Assembly (NCBI RefSeq): GCF_015704865.1
Contig: NZ_JADQTO010000008.1
Location: 207,317-271,316, forward strand
Source: Actinoplanes aureus
Lineage (GTDB): Bacteria; Actinomycetota; Actinomycetes; Mycobacteriales; Micromonosporaceae
DNA: 64,000 nt
Direction of reading: 5' to 3'
Part shown: one piece after another, positions 46,217-56,019 of the stretch
How the letters are laid out: the number at the start of each line of letters is the position of its first letter
Numbering within the stretch: position 1 is the first letter of the stretch
Translations under genes and position numbers: made by a program
The notes under the pieces: model-generated
The model's input: the letters and a program-made list of their open reading frames with translations, nothing else
What the model was told of the DNA's origin: nothing
Databases searched by the model: none

Positions 46217-47668
46217 TCAGCCGGGCAGGCGCGGCCCGGCCTCACGCTGCGCGGCCAGCCACTTCTCCACCTCGTCGGAGGACCGCGGCAGGCCGGCCGA
46301 CAGGTTGCGGCAGCCGTCCGCGGTCACCAGAACGTCGTCCTCGATCCGGACGCCGACGCCGCGCAGCTCCGCCGGGACCAGCTCGTCCTCGGCCTGGAAG
46401 TACAGGCCCGGCTCGACGGTCAGCACGTAGCCCTCCTGGAGCTGCCCGTCCCGGTAGGTCTCGCTGCGCGCGTTCGCGCAGTCGTGCACGTCGATGCCGA
46501 GCATGTGGCCGAACCCGTGCAGCGTCCAGCGCCGGTAGACGGTGCTCTTCTCGCTCATCGCCTCGTCCACGCTGACCGGCAGCAGGCCCAGGTCGTGCAG
46601 CCCCTCGGCGAGCGCCCGCATGCAGGTCCGGTGCACGTCCTTGAAGGCCACACCGGGCTTGATGGCGTCCATCCCGGCCTGCTGCGAGGCGTGCACGATG
46701 TCGTAGACCTGCCGCTGGAGCGGGGTGAAGGTCCCGGAGACCGGCACCGTACGCGTCACGTCCGCCGTGTAGAGGTTGTGACCCTCCACACCCATGTCCA
46801 TCAGCAGCAGCTCGCCCGGCGTGGTGACGCCGGTGTTGCGGATCCAGTGCAGGATCGTCGCGTGCGGCCCGGACCCGACGATCGAGCTGTAGCCGACGTC
46901 GTTGCCGTCGTGCCGCGCCCGCAGCCCGAAGACGCCCTCGAGGAGCCGCTCCTTCACGCTGCGGTCGGCCGGCAGGACCCGGGCCACGTCCTCGAAACCG
47001 GACACCGTGGCGTCGATCGCGGCCTGCAGCTGAGCGATCTCCCACTCGTCCTTGACCAGCTTGAGCTCGGAGACCACCCGGGCCAGCTCACGGTCGCGGG
47101 GCTTCTCCCGGTCCGGCTCGTAGGCCAGGACGGCCCGGTCCACGTTGGCGTCCAGGCCGCGCAGCACCCGGGTCCGGCCCGGCGCCGAGTGGGCCAGAAC
47201 CGGGCCCAGGGCGCCCAGCGACGCCGTCTCCAGGCCCAGCTCGGTCGACTTCTCGGCGAGCGTGTGCGTACGCCCGATCCAGAGCTCACCGTTGCGATCC
47301 CGGAAGAACCGGTCGGTCTCCTTCGAGTTGCGCTCCCGGGTGAAGAGCACCGCGTCGTGACCGGAGCCGCTCGGGCGCAGCACCAGCACGCTGTCCGGGT
47401 CGCGATCGCCGGTCAGGTAGAAGAAGTCGCTGCCGGGACGGAACGGGTAGTCGGTGTCGTTCGCTCGCACCTTCTCGTTGCCGCTCGGGATGATCAGCGT
47501 CTCGCCGGGGAAGGCCTCGGAGAGCGCTGCCCGGCGCTTCGCGTAGTTGGGCACCTCCGGCAGCGGACCGACCACGAGCGGCTCGTCTCGCCAGCCACTG
47601 CGCATGAACTGCAGAAACGCCTCCGGGAAGTCGGGGTCGTGCGACTCCGTCTTGGGCTGCTCCGACAT
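46217..47668 (-). CDS. pepP: Xaa-Pro aminopeptidase (aminopeptidase P)
   Basis: A 483-aa creatinase-fold metallopeptidase that removes an N-terminal residue preceding proline. An N-terminal AMP_N domain is followed by the catalytic pita-bread domain, with metal ligands D in LLMDMG and D in ADVTRTVPV, H in HGFGHMLGIDVHD, E in VEPGLYF and E in RIEDDVLV. Length and all ligands are normal. ATG 47668; it probably forms a unit with the 45702 gene. Confidence 0.94.
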   Translation of the reverse strand: MSEQPKTESHDPDFPEAFLQFMRSGWRDEPLVVGPLPEVPNYAKRRAALSEAFPGETLIIPSGNEKVRANDTDYPFRPGSDFFYLTGDRDPDSVLVLRPSGSGHDAVLFTRERNSKETDRFFRDRNGELWIGRTHTLAEKSTELGLETASLGALGPVLAHSAPGRTRVLRGLDANVDRAVLAYEPDREKPRDRELARVVSELKLVKDEWEIAQLQAAIDATVSGFEDVARVLPADRSVKERLLEGVFGLRARHDGNDVGYSSIVGSGPHATILHWIRNTGVTTPGELLLMDMGVEGHNLYTADVTRTVPVSGTFTPLQRQVYDIVHASQQAGMDAIKPGVAFKDVHRTCMRALAEGLHDLGLLPVSVDEAMSEKSTVYRRWTLHGFGHMLGIDVHDCANARSETYRDGQLQEGYVLTVEPGLYFQAEDELVPAELRGVGVRIEDDVLVTADGCRNLSAGLPRSSDEVEKWLAAQREAGPRLPG

Positions 47669-47702
47669 GGGGGGTGCCTCCGTTCTCCGCTCGCCTGCGA
47701 CG

Positions 47703-48275
47703 TTACAGCCTCCCGCCGGTCTTCTCGTACGCGGAGACGGCCGTCCGGGTCAGGCAGGCCAGCCGGGCGCCGGCCGTACCCGCCTCGCCGGGTTTGGTGT
47801 GCGTGCGCTCGGCGTGCAGGACCATCGACCACGGCGGCCGCGAATTGTTGAAGTGCCACCGCTGCACGCTTGTCGCGCGGCCGGTCCCGTCGGCGCCGGC
47901 GGTGAAGTCCAGCCAGACCTCGTTGCGCGGGTTGGCGTACCGCGGGTCGACGGAGGGCTGCACCGGGTCGATCTTGTGCTGGTAGTGCGGGCCGGCCTCG
48001 GCCGGCTTGTCGGTGCACGGGTTGACGTGCAGATGGGCGCCGTAGGCCCGGCCGGGCACGAGTCCGGTGACCTTGAGACGGACCGTGGTGCCCTTGACGG
48101 TCAGCTTGCCGGTGGCGCCCTCCGGGACCGCGGCGGTGTCATAGGTGACCGCCGGGGTGGCCTCGCTCCAGGCCCGGAAGGTGCCGACGGTGACCGGGCC
48201 GGGCTGGTACACCGGAGGCGGCGGTGCCGGTGTGCCGGCGGTCAGTGCGGCGAGAAGCAACAGAAGACTATTCAT
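47703..48275 (-). CDS. secreted Cu/Zn superoxide dismutase-like protein
   Basis: A 190-aa protein with an N-terminal signal peptide (MNSLLLLLAALTAGTP) and a SodC-like domain. H81-L-H83 with C87, a second histidine cluster (GPHYQH, H97 and H100), and MVLHAERT with the later GARLACL resemble the copper, zinc and disulfide elements of Cu/Zn SOD. The spacing is looser than in classic enzymes, so activity is uncertain. ATG 48275 begins in an unusually AT-rich patch. Confidence 0.72.
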   Translation of the reverse strand: MNSLLLLLAALTAGTPAPPPPVYQPGPVTVGTFRAWSEATPAVTYDTAAVPEGATGKLTVKGTTVRLKVTGLVPGRAYGAHLHVNPCTDKPAEAGPHYQHKIDPVQPSVDPRYANPRNEVWLDFTAGADGTGRATSVQRWHFNNSRPPWSMVLHAERTHTKPGEAGTAGARLACLTRTAVSAYEKTGGRL

Positions 48276-48403
48276 TCCTAAATCTTGACAAATACGTTTA
48301 TATCGGGTGGGAGATCGGACGACTCCGGTGCATCGAAGGCGGATGGGAGGCTGTAGCCGGAGACACCGGATGGCACGCTGATGCCGGACGAGAGGGGATC
48401 GGC
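48276..48403. promoter_or_regulatory. AT-rich divergent promoter region
   Basis: The gap between the SodC-like gene and the kinase gene. Positions 48270-48305 are an AT-rich island in a GC-rich genome, containing TATAAA (48297-48302) on the minus strand and TTGACA (48285-48290) on the plus strand. The spacing does not give a clean promoter in either direction. Confidence 0.4.
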
Positions 48404-49342
48404 ATGGGCTACGCGATGGTGATGGGTGAAGCGCTGATCGACCTGCTCGAAGCGGAGCTCGACGGCGAACTGATCTACCGGCAGGCGATCGGCGGCGCAC
48501 CGCTCAACGTCGCTGTCGGGGTGGCCCGCCTCGGCGGCGAGGTCCAGTACGCCGGCGCCCTCAGCGACGACGTGCTCGGCGACCGGATCGCGGCTTTTCT
48601 GCGCGACACCGGGGTCGGGCGGACCGGCGTGAAACGGGTGCCGGTGCCGACCACGCTCGCGGTCACCACGTTCGAGGGCGCCGAGCCGACCTTCACGTTC
48701 TACGGCGAGCCGCCCTCGTACGCACTGCTCGGCCCGGACGACCTGGATCTCGCCGCGGTCGGCGGCGCCGCCGTCCTCTACACCGGGTCCATCTGCCTGC
48801 TCCGGGAGCCGTTCCGGGCGGCGGCCCGCGCCGCCTGGGCGACGGCCGGCCCGGTACGCGTCTTCGACCCCAACGTGCGGCCCACCCTGCTGCCGGACGC
48901 TGCCGCCACCGACGCGCTCCGCGACCTCGTCGAGGAGTTCTTCGCCACCGCCGACCTGGTCAAACTCAGCGCCGCCGACGCGGTGCTGCTCTACGGCGAG
49001 CACGACCCGGCCGCTGCGGCGGACCGGATCCGCGGCCTGGGCGCCGGCGCGGTGGTCGTCACCTGCGGCTCGAAGGGCGCGCACGTCGCCTCCGCGGACG
49101 GCGCCGCCATGCTGCCGGCACCGTCGGTGGCCGCGATCGACGCCACCGGCGCCGGCGACTCGGTGATGGGCGCCCTCATCCGCCGCCTCCTCGACGACGG
49201 CCTGCCCGCCGACCTCGCCGGCTGGCAGCGCCACGTGCGCTTCGCGCTCGCCGTCGCCGGCCTGGTCTGCGAACGCAAGGGCGGCGCCACCGCCATGCCC
49301 ACCCCGGCTGAACTCACGGCCCGCTGGGGCGCCCTTCTCTGA
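48404..49342 (+). CDS. PfkB-family carbohydrate kinase (fructokinase-like)
   Basis: A 312-aa ribokinase-fold kinase. The N-terminal sugar-binding GGAPLNVAVGVARLGG and the C-terminal signature DATGAGDSVMGAL, with its catalytic Asp and anion hole, are clear. It phosphorylates a sugar, probably fructose, or a related metabolite. ATG 48404 has AGGGG about 7 nt upstream; the in-frame extension to 48224 is rejected. Confidence 0.9.
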   Translation: MGYAMVMGEALIDLLEAELDGELIYRQAIGGAPLNVAVGVARLGGEVQYAGALSDDVLGDRIAAFLRDTGVGRTGVKRVPVPTTLAVTTFEGAEPTFTFYGEPPSYALLGPDDLDLAAVGGAAVLYTGSICLLREPFRAAARAAWATAGPVRVFDPNVRPTLLPDAAATDALRDLVEEFFATADLVKLSAADAVLLYGEHDPAAAADRIRGLGAGAVVVTCGSKGAHVASADGAAMLPAPSVAAIDATGAGDSVMGALIRRLLDDGLPADLAGWQRHVRFALAVAGLVCERKGGATAMPTPAELTARWGALL

Positions 49343-49377
49343 GCACACCGGTGGTCGAGGCCGGCATTCCGGTCCCG

Positions 49378-49482
49378 CTCATTCGGGGTACGCGTTTCCG
49401 CAGTCCCGCCATTTCGAGATCGCCCCCGGGCTCCCACGCGGCCGGGTGCCCACCCCCGGGCCCCAGCGCGACCGCCGGGCCC
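49378..49482 (-). repeat. dispersed intergenic repeat, copy D
   Basis: Reverse-strand copy of about 105 bp: from 49482 it reads GGGCCCGGCGGTCGCGCTGG, then GGGGTGGGCACCCGG, ending AAACGCGTACCCCGAATGAG at 49378. It sits in the 173-bp gap between convergent genes. Confidence 0.7.
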
Positions 49483-49515
49483 GGGCAGGCCGTCGCGCTC
49501 AACCCCCGCCAGGGG

Positions 49516-49908
49516 TCAGTCGCCGAGTGCTCGGGCGATGAACTGCTGCCGGTCCAGCACCACCCGCTCGATCCGGACCTCGGCGACAAGCGTCTCGCCG
49601 TCGTGGACGGCGACCTCGAACAGGAGTTTCCGCCCGTCCACCTTGGTCAGCGTGGCCTGCGCGGTGACCCGGCGCCCGACCAGGGTGGGCGCCCGGTGCT
49701 CGATCTCGGCTCGGCTGCCGACCGTGGTGACGCCGCCGGGAAGCTGCCGGGCGGTCGCCGCCACGGTCGCGGTTTCGGCCAGGGCCAGCACCCGGGGCGT
49801 ACCCAGGACCGGCACGTCACCGGAACCGAGGGACTGGGCGGTGTCGGCGTCGGTGACCGTCAACTCGACCCGGGCGCTGAGACCGGGCGCGAACTCCGGA
49901 AGCTCCAT
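49516..49908 (-). CDS. hotdog-fold thioesterase (FlK-like)
   Basis: A 130-aa hotdog protein like fluoroacetyl-CoA thioesterase FlK. It has VLGTPRVLALAETATVAAT, with a conserved acid in the helix, and EIEHRAPTLVGRRVTA, with the family histidine, followed by VAVHDGETLVAEVRIERVV. It hydrolyses an acyl-CoA; substrate unknown. ATG 49908 is chosen over a TTG two codons upstream. It follows the PH-domain gene by only 9 nt. Confidence 0.85.
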   Translation of the reverse strand: MELPEFAPGLSARVELTVTDADTAQSLGSGDVPVLGTPRVLALAETATVAATARQLPGGVTTVGSRAEIEHRAPTLVGRRVTAQATLTKVDGRKLLFEVAVHDGETLVAEVRIERVVLDRQQFIARALGD

Positions 49909-49917
49909 TGGCAAAGC

Positions 49918-51603
49918 TTATGACGGCGAAGGCCGCTGCCAGTACGCCTCATCGTCCGGCGCACCCGGCCCGGAGGGCGGGTACCAGCCCGCCGGCGCGA
50001 TGGCACCCGGCGCGACGGCACCCGGCGGGACGGGGGCCGGGGGCGAGGCGGAGGCGACCGGAACCGGCGGCGGTGTGGCTGGGCCGGTTGCCGGGGGTGC
50101 GGTGGTCAGGCCGCGGGCCTGGCGGGCGCGGACGGCCAGCTGCTCGGCCAGTGCCCACGCTTCGGCCAGGTCGCGATCACGGGCAATTCCGGCGCGGCCG
50201 CCGGCGGTGTCCGCGTAGACGGTGGCCAGACCGAGCCGGCGTTGCAGCGGGCCCTGCACGACCCGGACGCTCTGCAACCGGGCGTACGGCACCATGCTCA
50301 ACTCCCGCGTGACCCGGCCCCACCGGCTGACGAAGACGTCCGGCGTGAGCCCGGCACCGTGGAACCGCAGAGCGAACGGGTGCAGCCAGCGGGCCCGGGC
50401 CGGCGGCGGGGAGGTGGCGAGGGTGGCCAGGTCGACACCGGGCAGCACGGCCGCGACCAGGGCGCGGGCGGTGCCGATGTCGCCGACCGGCATCAGGCGG
50501 TCGGAGCTCTTGTCGTCGCCCGGTTCCGGGCCGGAGTAGCCGGCGATGTCGAGGCGCAGGTTGAGCCAGCGCTTCCGGCGCCAGAGCAGCGGCCAGATGA
50601 CGCGTACCGTCTGCACGCGGTGCAGCGGCACCACCTGGTTGCGGGTCTCGAGCAGGCCGTAGTGCAGCACCAGCCGCCGGTCCTGGTCGTGTGCGGCCCG
50701 GAAGTTCCAGTCCTGCAGGACCCGGCGGATCGGCTGGAGGAGCACACCGGCCATCGCGGTCACCGTGCTGGCGATGCCGATGAACGTCCACGAGCCTTCC
50801 ATCAGGAACTGGGTGCTCACCCAGGCGATGCCGACCGGCAGGAAGAGCGCCTGCGGCGTCAGCAGCTGGCTGATCAGCAGATCCTGGTTGCGGACCCGGT
50901 AGAGCGGGGCCTCGGCGGGTGGCGCGGCGGCGTGCGCCGCCGGGTCCGCGGTGGTCGCGCCGGGATGCGGAGCCGGGGTACGCCCGGACAACGCGAGCAG
51001 CCGCTCCCGGAGGATCGCGGCTTCCCGGACCGTGAGGTAGGCCAGCGGCGCCTCGGTCTTGCCGCCGCCGACCACTTCCAGGCGGAGCTCGGCCAGCCCG
51101 GTGAGCTGGGCGAGCAGCGGGCGGCGCAGCTCCACCGCCTGGAGCCGGTCGAGCGGGATGGCCCGGTTGCGACGCCACACCAGGCCTTCGGCGATCCGGA
51201 GTTCACGGCCGACCACGTGATACCCGGTGTTCCACCAGCCGACCGCCGAGAAGATCACCACGCCGACGGCCAGCACCGCCACCACGATGGCGAAGTGTGC
51301 CGCGCCGAGCTGCCCGTAGGTCTGCCAGGAAAGGGCGGCGATGATCACCACGATGCTCTTGGCGCCGTTCAGCAGCGGGCTGAGCGGGTGCAGCCGCTGC
51401 CGGCTCTCCAGCCCGGCCGCCGCAGCCGGTGGTGGCTCACCAGGCGCGTCACCGGGTGCGGCGGCCACCGGCAACGGCTGCGGAGATTGCGGAGCACCGG
51501 AGTAGGGCTGGCCGGGATGCGGGTGCCCGGCGGGAGCGGCCCATTCGGGCGGCTGGGAACCCGGCGGGGGTGGCGTGGCAGGCGGGTAGCCGGGGCTGCT
51601 CAC
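49918..51603 (-). CDS. multi-domain bacterial PH (YdbT-like) membrane protein
   Basis: A 561-aa protein. A Pro-rich disordered N-terminus (about 1-65) precedes two TM pairs (about 82-125 and 245-295), and bacterial PH (bPH2/DUF304) domains follow each: VVGRELRIAEGLVWRRNRAIPLDRLQAVEL, HYGLLETRNQVVPLHRVQTVRV, and a third with FVSRWGRVTRELSMVPYARLQSVRVVQG. A Pro/Ala-rich tail ends it. Function unknown; B. subtilis YdbS-YdbT pairs are implicated in bacteriocin resistance. Its GTG overlaps the upstream PH gene by 4 nt; a longer frame to 52071 is spurious. Confidence 0.88.
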   Translation of the reverse strand: MSSPGYPPATPPPPGSQPPEWAAPAGHPHPGQPYSGAPQSPQPLPVAAAPGDAPGEPPPAAAAGLESRQRLHPLSPLLNGAKSIVVIIAALSWQTYGQLGAAHFAIVVAVLAVGVVIFSAVGWWNTGYHVVGRELRIAEGLVWRRNRAIPLDRLQAVELRRPLLAQLTGLAELRLEVVGGGKTEAPLAYLTVREAAILRERLLALSGRTPAPHPGATTADPAAHAAAPPAEAPLYRVRNQDLLISQLLTPQALFLPVGIAWVSTQFLMEGSWTFIGIASTVTAMAGVLLQPIRRVLQDWNFRAAHDQDRRLVLHYGLLETRNQVVPLHRVQTVRVIWPLLWRRKRWLNLRLDIAGYSGPEPGDDKSSDRLMPVGDIGTARALVAAVLPGVDLATLATSPPPARARWLHPFALRFHGAGLTPDVFVSRWGRVTRELSMVPYARLQSVRVVQGPLQRRLGLATVYADTAGGRAGIARDRDLAEAWALAEQLAVRARQARGLTTAPPATGPATPPPVPVASASPPAPVPPGAVAPGAIAPAGWYPPSGPGAPDDEAYWQRPSPS

Positions 51604-52112
51604 AGGCCCTCGGCCCGGTCCTCGCCGAGGGCGGTCAGCCGGTCCCGCAGGCGGGACGCCTCGTCCGGCGGCAGCCCGGGGATCCGGGCGTCGCTCGCCG
51701 CGGCGGCGGTGTGCAGCTGGACGGTGGCCAGCCCGAACGCGCGCTCCAGCGGGCCCGCGGTGACGTCGACGTACTGCATCCGCGCGTACGGAACGATGGA
51801 CAGGTGGCGGACCAGGAGCCCGTGGCGGACCAGCAGGTCCTTGTCGCGTTCCGCGTACCCCCAGGCACCGACCGCGCGGGCCTCGATCACCGCGCGCCAG
51901 ACGCCCAGCAGGACCACCGCGGCGATCGCGATCGGCCACCAGGACTGGCCGCCGATCACCCAGCCGACGCTGAGCCCGGCCACCAGGAAGGCGATCCAGG
52001 CGCCCAGCCCGATCAGCTCGACGATGATCAGCTTCGGGGAGACGGGGCGCCACGCGACCGTGTCCGGCCACGGTTCGAGGGCATCGACAACGGTACGGGA
52101 CGGCTCGCTCAC
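51600..52112 (-). CDS. PH domain membrane protein (YdbS-like)
   Basis: A 170-aa protein with two hydrophobic segments (about 28-68, LIIVELIGLGAWIAFLVAGL; PIAIAAVVLLGVW) and one bPH2 domain (RDKDLLVRHGLLVRHLSIVPYARMQYVDVTAG). The YdbS partner of the downstream gene, with which it overlaps by GTGA. The pair probably forms a membrane complex. Confidence 0.88.
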   Translation of the reverse strand: MSEPSRTVVDALEPWPDTVAWRPVSPKLIIVELIGLGAWIAFLVAGLSVGWVIGGQSWWPIAIAAVVLLGVWRAVIEARAVGAWGYAERDKDLLVRHGLLVRHLSIVPYARMQYVDVTAGPLERAFGLATVQLHTAAAASDARIPGLPPDEASRLRDRLTALGEDRAEGL

Positions 52113-52121
52113 ATCTGAAGC

Positions 52122-52361
52122 CTAGGAGATGACGGCATCTCCCGCCGCAGTGAAGGGTTTGACCTCACGCAGGAAACCACGCGCGTCGAGGAAGGAACCG
52201 AGCGTCTCGCGGTGATCGACGCAGGCCAGCCAGGTTTTGCGGTACTCCGGGGTGTGCAGTTTCGGATTGTTCCAGAGCAGCTGCCAGGCGGCCGCCGCAC
52301 GGCAGCCTTTGGCCGAGCACTGGGGCTGGAGCACCGCGGGGGAGAACAGATCCTCGACCAT
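52122..52361 (-). CDS. small zinc-ribbon-like protein
   Basis: A 79-aa conserved actinobacterial protein. Possible metal ligands are C-x4-C (CSAKGC) and C-x2-H (CVDH). The sequence LLWNNPKLHTPEYRKTWLAC and the end FLDARGFLREVKPF are family hallmarks in my memory. Function unknown. ATG 52361 is preferred over the in-frame extension to 52433. It precedes the PH genes in the same direction by 9 nt. Confidence 0.8.
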   Translation of the reverse strand: MVEDLFSPAVLQPQCSAKGCRAAAAWQLLWNNPKLHTPEYRKTWLACVDHRETLGSFLDARGFLREVKPFTAAGDAVIS

Positions 52362-52674
52362 GCCGGAAAGCCTACGGCTGGGAGTTGATGAGCGCCGGGC
52401 GGCCACGGGGGAAGCCGCCCGGCGACGAGCCAAATGCTACACGGTTCCCGGGTTCGCGTATCCACCCGGTGACCGTGCCCGATCCGGCGGATCGCGCAGA
52501 AAGATCAACACGACCGGCCTATGGCGTGCGGGACGACGGCGGTAACCCCGGGTTGCGACGATGGTGAGGGCACCGGCTCCTAGCAACCTCTCAGCCGTGT
52601 GCTGTTGTGTGTCGTGTAAGTCTTGAACGTCGGCATCCGCGCCGGCGCATCACGACCGTTGTGGAGGACGACCG
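52362..52674. promoter_or_regulatory. 313-bp divergent region upstream of moxR
   Basis: Contains a 13-nt palindrome GATCCG-G-CGGATC (52481-52493). A nested structure also lies at 52551-52588: outer GGTTGC/GCAACC arms, inner GGTG/CACC arms. The latter could be a 5' leader fold of moxR. GGAGG precedes the moxR GTG. No gene seen here. Confidence 0.45.
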
Positions 52675-53898
<1,224 letters not shown>

Positions 53899-53953
53899 CC
53901 CGTCGGACCGGGCCGGGCCGCTCCGGCCGCGATCAGGCGCACGAGGCGTCGCC

Positions 53954-54964
53954 GTGACCACGCCGGGCTCCGCGATGCCCCTGGCCCCGGACGAGTCGGC
54001 TCGGGCCGAGGCGGTGCTCGGGCGCCTGCAACTGCTGGTCACCCGTAAGCTGGACGGCCTGTTGCAGGGCGACTACGCGGGTCTGCTGCCCGGGCCGGGC
54101 TCCGAGGCGGGGGAGTCGCGGGAGTACCGGCCGGGTGACGACGTGCGCCGGATGGACTGGCCGGTGACCGCGCGTACCACGCAGCCGCATGTGCGCCGGA
54201 CCGTGGCGGACCGGGAGCTGGAGACGTGGCTGGCGGTCGACCTGTCGGCCAGCCTGGACTTCGGCACGGCACGCTGGCTGAAACGGGATCTGGTGATCGC
54301 CGCCTCGACCGCGATCGCGCATCTGACTGTCCGCGGCGGCAATCGGATCGGCGCGGTGGTCGGCACCGGCTCCGGCGTACCGGAGAAGGGTGGAAGCGCG
54401 AGTTGGTGGCGCCGCAAGGCGGCGACGGCGCCCGACCCGGTGGCCGGCCCGGTGGTCCGCCTGCCGGCGCGGCCCGGCCGCAAGGAGGCGCAAGGGTTGC
54501 TGCGGGCGATCGCCCGCACCCGGATCCGTCCGGGGCGCGCCGACCTGGGCGAGCTCATCGACATGCTGAACCGGCCGCCGCGGCGGCGCGGCGTCGCCGT
54601 GGTGATCTCCGACTTCCTGGCGCCGGTGGAGGGCTGGGCCCGTCCGGTGCGCAAACTGGCGGTACGCCACGACGTGCTCGCGATCGAGGTGGTCGACCCG
54701 CGCGAGCTGGAACTTCCCGACGTCGGCGTGCTGACCCTGGCCGACCCGGAGACCGGCGCGCTGCACGAGGTGCAGACCTCCGATCCGAGACTGCGACAGC
54801 GGTACGCCGAGGCGGCGGGGGAGCAGCGGGCCGCGATCGCCCGGTCGCTGCGTGCCGCCGGCGCGGCTCACCTGCGGTTGCGCACCGACACCGACTGGCT
54901 GCTCGACATGGTCCGCTTCGTGGCCGCTCAACGCCACGCCCGTACCCGAGGGACCACACGATGA
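53954..54964 (+). CDS. DUF58 domain protein, MoxR partner
   Basis: A 336-aa protein with the DUF58 hallmark YRPGDDVRRMDWPVTART (about residues 56-73) and a VWA-like fold with LAVDLSAS (a degenerate DxSxS, about 98). Family members pair with MoxR ATPases. GTG 53954 has GAGG 7 nt upstream. It overlaps the next gene by 4 nt (ATGA). Confidence 0.9.
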   Translation: MTTPGSAMPLAPDESARAEAVLGRLQLLVTRKLDGLLQGDYAGLLPGPGSEAGESREYRPGDDVRRMDWPVTARTTQPHVRRTVADRELETWLAVDLSASLDFGTARWLKRDLVIAASTAIAHLTVRGGNRIGAVVGTGSGVPEKGGSASWWRRKAATAPDPVAGPVVRLPARPGRKEAQGLLRAIARTRIRPGRADLGELIDMLNRPPRRRGVAVVISDFLAPVEGWARPVRKLAVRHDVLAIEVVDPRELELPDVGVLTLADPETGALHEVQTSDPRLRQRYAEAAGEQRAAIARSLRAAGAAHLRLRTDTDWLLDMVRFVAAQRHARTRGTTR

Positions 54965-55911
54965 TCCGTTTCCTGGAACCTTGGTGGCTGCTGACGATCC
55001 TGCCGGTCCTGGCCATGGCCGGCGTCTACGTCTGGCGGCAGTTCCGCAAGCGTCAGTACGCGATGCGCTTCACCAACGTCGACCTGCTGCGCACCCTGGC
55101 GCCGAAGGGCCTGGGCTGGCGCCGGCACATCTCCGCCGCCGCGTTCCTGCTGATGCTGGGTGCGCTGGCGGCCGCGACCGCTCGTCCGTCGGTCGACACC
55201 GAGCAGCCCCTCGAACGGGCCACGGTGATGCTGGCCATCGACGTGTCGTTGTCGATGCAGGCCGATGACGTGGCGCCGAGCCGGATCGAGGCGGCGCAGG
55301 AGGCGGCGAAGGCGTTCGTCAGCGAGCTGCCGCCCACCTACAACCTGGGCCTGGTGTCGTTCGCGAAGGCGGCGAACGTGCTGGTCGCGCCGACCAAGGA
55401 CCGGTCCGCGGTGATCGCCGCGATCGACGGGCTGACCCTGGCCGAGGCGACCGCGACCGGTGAGGCGGTCTTCACCTCGCTGGATGCGATCCGTTCGGTG
55501 CCGTCGGACGGCGCGGACGGCGCACCGCCGGCCCGGATCGTGCTGCTCTCTGACGGCTACCGCACGTCGGGGCGGTCGATCGAGGACGCGGCGACCGCGG
55601 CCTCCGCGGCCAACGTGCCGGTGTCGACGATCGCGTTCGGCACCGACACCGGGGTGGTGGACATCCGCGGCTCGGTGCAGCGGGTGCCGGTGGACCGGCT
55701 CTCCTTGCAGGAGCTGGCGGAGCAGACCAAGGGCTTCTTCTACGAGGCCGCCTCGGTCAGCGAGCTGAAGAAGGTGTACGAGGACATGGGCAGCTCGATC
55801 GGGCATCGGACCGAGCCGCGCGAGGTGACGCAGTGGTACGCCGCGGTCGGCCTGCTGCTAGGGCTAGTCGGCGCGACGATGAGCCTGCTCTGGACGTCCC
55901 GGCTGCCTTAG
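54961..55911 (+). CDS. BatA-like membrane VWA protein
   Basis: A 316-aa protein. An N-terminal BatA-type hydrophobic region (FLEPWWLLTILPVLAMAGVYVW and a second helix at about 58-73) is followed by a VWA domain with an intact MIDAS D94-V-S-L-S98 and later T and D residues (ATATGEA; VLLSDG), and a C-terminal TM helix (WYAAVGLLLGLVGATMSLLW). It forms the MoxR-DUF58-VWA module with the two preceding genes. The M. tuberculosis counterpart is Rv1481 (from memory). Confidence 0.9.
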   Translation: MIRFLEPWWLLTILPVLAMAGVYVWRQFRKRQYAMRFTNVDLLRTLAPKGLGWRRHISAAAFLLMLGALAAATARPSVDTEQPLERATVMLAIDVSLSMQADDVAPSRIEAAQEAAKAFVSELPPTYNLGLVSFAKAANVLVAPTKDRSAVIAAIDGLTLAEATATGEAVFTSLDAIRSVPSDGADGAPPARIVLLSDGYRTSGRSIEDAATAASAANVPVSTIAFGTDTGVVDIRGSVQRVPVDRLSLQELAEQTKGFFYEAASVSELKKVYEDMGSSIGHRTEPREVTQWYAAVGLLLGLVGATMSLLWTSRLP

Positions 55912-55932
55912 GGCGTGCGGCGGACGAACACT

Positions 55933-56019
55933 TCAGGGCGTGTTGTGGGCGAGCACGAACAGCACGACCACCCACGCCGACAGCAGGGTGAAACCGAGGG
56001 GCGCGACGAAGTTCTTCAT
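55933..56019 (-). CDS. 28-aa hydrophobic micropeptide
   Basis: Minus-strand ATG frame encoding a 28-residue peptide, MKNFVAPLGF followed by a hydrophobic stretch to VVLFVLAHNTP. It looks like a single TM helix with a basic N-terminus. A weak GGAAG lies about 10 nt upstream. It is too short for standard gene callers. The otherwise empty 354-bp gap and the clean start-helix-stop make it plausible, not proven. Confidence 0.45.
   Translation of the reverse strand: MKNFVAPLGFTLLSAWVVVLFVLAHNTP

Noticed and set aside
48285..48304. Consensus sigma promoter from TTGACA on the plus strand
   Set aside because: No -10 hexamer at 16-18 nt; the TATATC present is only 8 nt away.
51604..52071. N-terminal extension of the large PH-domain protein to 52071
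   Set aside because: This stretch is the other frame of the upstream PH gene; the GTGA overlap at 51600-51603 gives a proper start.
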